The notes under the pieces were generated by a model, which saw nothing but the letters and a program-made list of their open reading frames with translations, was not told where the DNA came from and searched no databases. The translations under genes and the position numbers were made by a program. Below, piece by piece: positions 31,535 through 32,041 of a DNA stretch of 32,041 bases. Each line of letters opens with the position of its first letter. Positions within the stretch are counted from its first letter, which is position 1. The stretch is from an uncultured Mediterranea sp. (GTDB lineage Bacteria > Bacteroidota > Bacteroidia > Bacteroidales > Bacteroidaceae), in contig CAMCUZ010000024.1 of assembly GCA_945879145.1 (NCBI GenBank), positions 1 to 32,041 on the forward strand, read 5' to 3'.

Positions 31535-32041
31535 ATGAAAAAGACTTTGACTGTAAATTTAGGCGGAACGGTTTTTCATATTGACGATGATGCCTATCGC
31601 CTGCTTGACAACTACTTGTGCAACCTCAAGGCGCACTTCTCGAAGGAGGAGGGGGCTGAGGAGATTGTGGATGATATTGAACGACGCATCTCTGAACTGC
31701 TGGCAGAGAAGCAGGCTGCTGGCCAGCAGGTCATCACGATTGCTGATGTGGAGCAGGTGATAGCCCGCGTAGGTAAGCCGGAGGAGATGGATCAACCCGA
31801 TAGTGGCAGCAGCACGCAGGGCAATCAGGGAGAGGGTGCTCAGGGGCAAGCTTCGGCTCAGGGGCATGTGCACCGACGCCTCTTCCGCAATCCGGATGAT
31901 AAGATTCTGGGTGGCGTAATCAGCGGTATTGCAGCTTACTTCTGCTGGGATGTCACCTTGCTGAGACTCCTGCTGCTGGTCATCTTGATTTGCGGGTATG
32001 GCACGTTGATTCCGGTCTATATCATCTGTTGGCTCTTGATT
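31535..32041 (+). CDS. PspC-domain membrane protein (partial, cut by window end)
   Basis: The first 169 residues are visible and the frame is open at the end of the window. Residues 1-85 form a small charged domain (MKKTLTVNLGGTVFHIDDDA, IVDDIERRISELLAEK) typical of the long PspC-type proteins of Bacteroidota. A Gly/Ser/Gln-rich linker runs from 88 to 112. The PspC domain starts at about 114 (RRLFRNPDDKILGGVISGIA), with its first membrane segments from 141 on. It is probably an inner-membrane stress-response protein controlled by the PadR protein encoded just before it. Confidence 0.9.
   Translation, partial: MKKTLTVNLGGTVFHIDDDAYRLLDNYLCNLKAHFSKEEGAEEIVDDIERRISELLAEKQAAGQQVITIADVEQVIARVGKPEEMDQPDSGSSTQGNQGEGAQGQASAQGHVHRRLFRNPDDKILGGVISGIAAYFCWDVTLLRLLLLVILICGYGTLIPVYIICWLLI

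Noticed and set aside
1..32041. CRISPR array, tRNA or rRNA genes, integrase or transposase
   Set aside because: No regularly spaced direct repeats of CRISPR size, no tRNA-like cloverleaf and no recombinase motif were seen by eye; a tRNA scan would be decisive.

Overview
The window looks like chromosomal DNA from a Bacteroidales genome, most probably Bacteroides/Phocaeicola. The reasons are several upstream regions carrying the Bacteroidetes -7 element TAnnTTTG (clearest at 11207-11214 and 24363-24370, both with a TTTG 19-20 bases upstream), an aspartate carbamoyltransferase pair pyrB-pyrI, an IleRS of the eukaryote-like type, a DUF4296 lipoprotein, a lipidated Omp85 protein (TamL type), and a 33-residue microprotein of the Bacteroides 'smalltalk' type. 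Most genes are housekeeping. Accessory signal is concentrated at the left end (1-1082) and in one cassette at 28400-28967.

Layout. 1-285 is AT-rich, with a 16-bp inverted repeat and a promoter. 286-922 is a MntA/HepT (type VII) toxin-antitoxin pair, followed by a short relic of an AAA-type ATPase that ends exactly over the 3' end of sbcC. On the minus strand, 1075-6739 is an overlapping operon of an iron/haem-type ABC ATPase, sbcD and sbcC, preceded by a strong hairpin and glyA. A second minus-strand operon (11103 down to 8256) holds pyrB, pyrI, a flavin-reductase-like protein and an outer-membrane beta-barrel protein whose signal-peptide region is built from nine 7-base repeats. On the plus strand, 11316-15997 holds a class A PBP, a short HPPK-like protein, kdsB and an exported MORN-repeat protein (cell-envelope genes). 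A COG0523 metal GTPase with a His-rich loop runs back toward them.

From 17523 to 23516 a plus-strand operon carries ileS, a DksA/TraR protein, lspA, a lipoprotein and a small conserved protein. Its last gene overlaps, tail to tail, a SpoU/TrmH RNA methyltransferase. The methyltransferase gene is divergent from tamL (24376-26715), which may be leaderless. Next come a CvfB-like S1 protein and a SprT-like zinc protein. Between the convergent sprT-like and trpB2 genes lies a 568-bp segment bounded by 30/31-bp inverted repeats; it encodes the smalltalk microprotein and ends in a strong terminator. The window ends with trpB2, cdd, a PadR regulator and the start of a PspC-domain protein.

The most interesting observations are the inverted-repeat-bounded smalltalk cassette, the heptamer repeats that could switch the frame of a surface protein, the GXHH signature in IleRS, the ATPase relic at the toxin-antitoxin locus, and the near-leaderless tamL start. 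All functional calls come from reading the translated sequence; no database search was possible.
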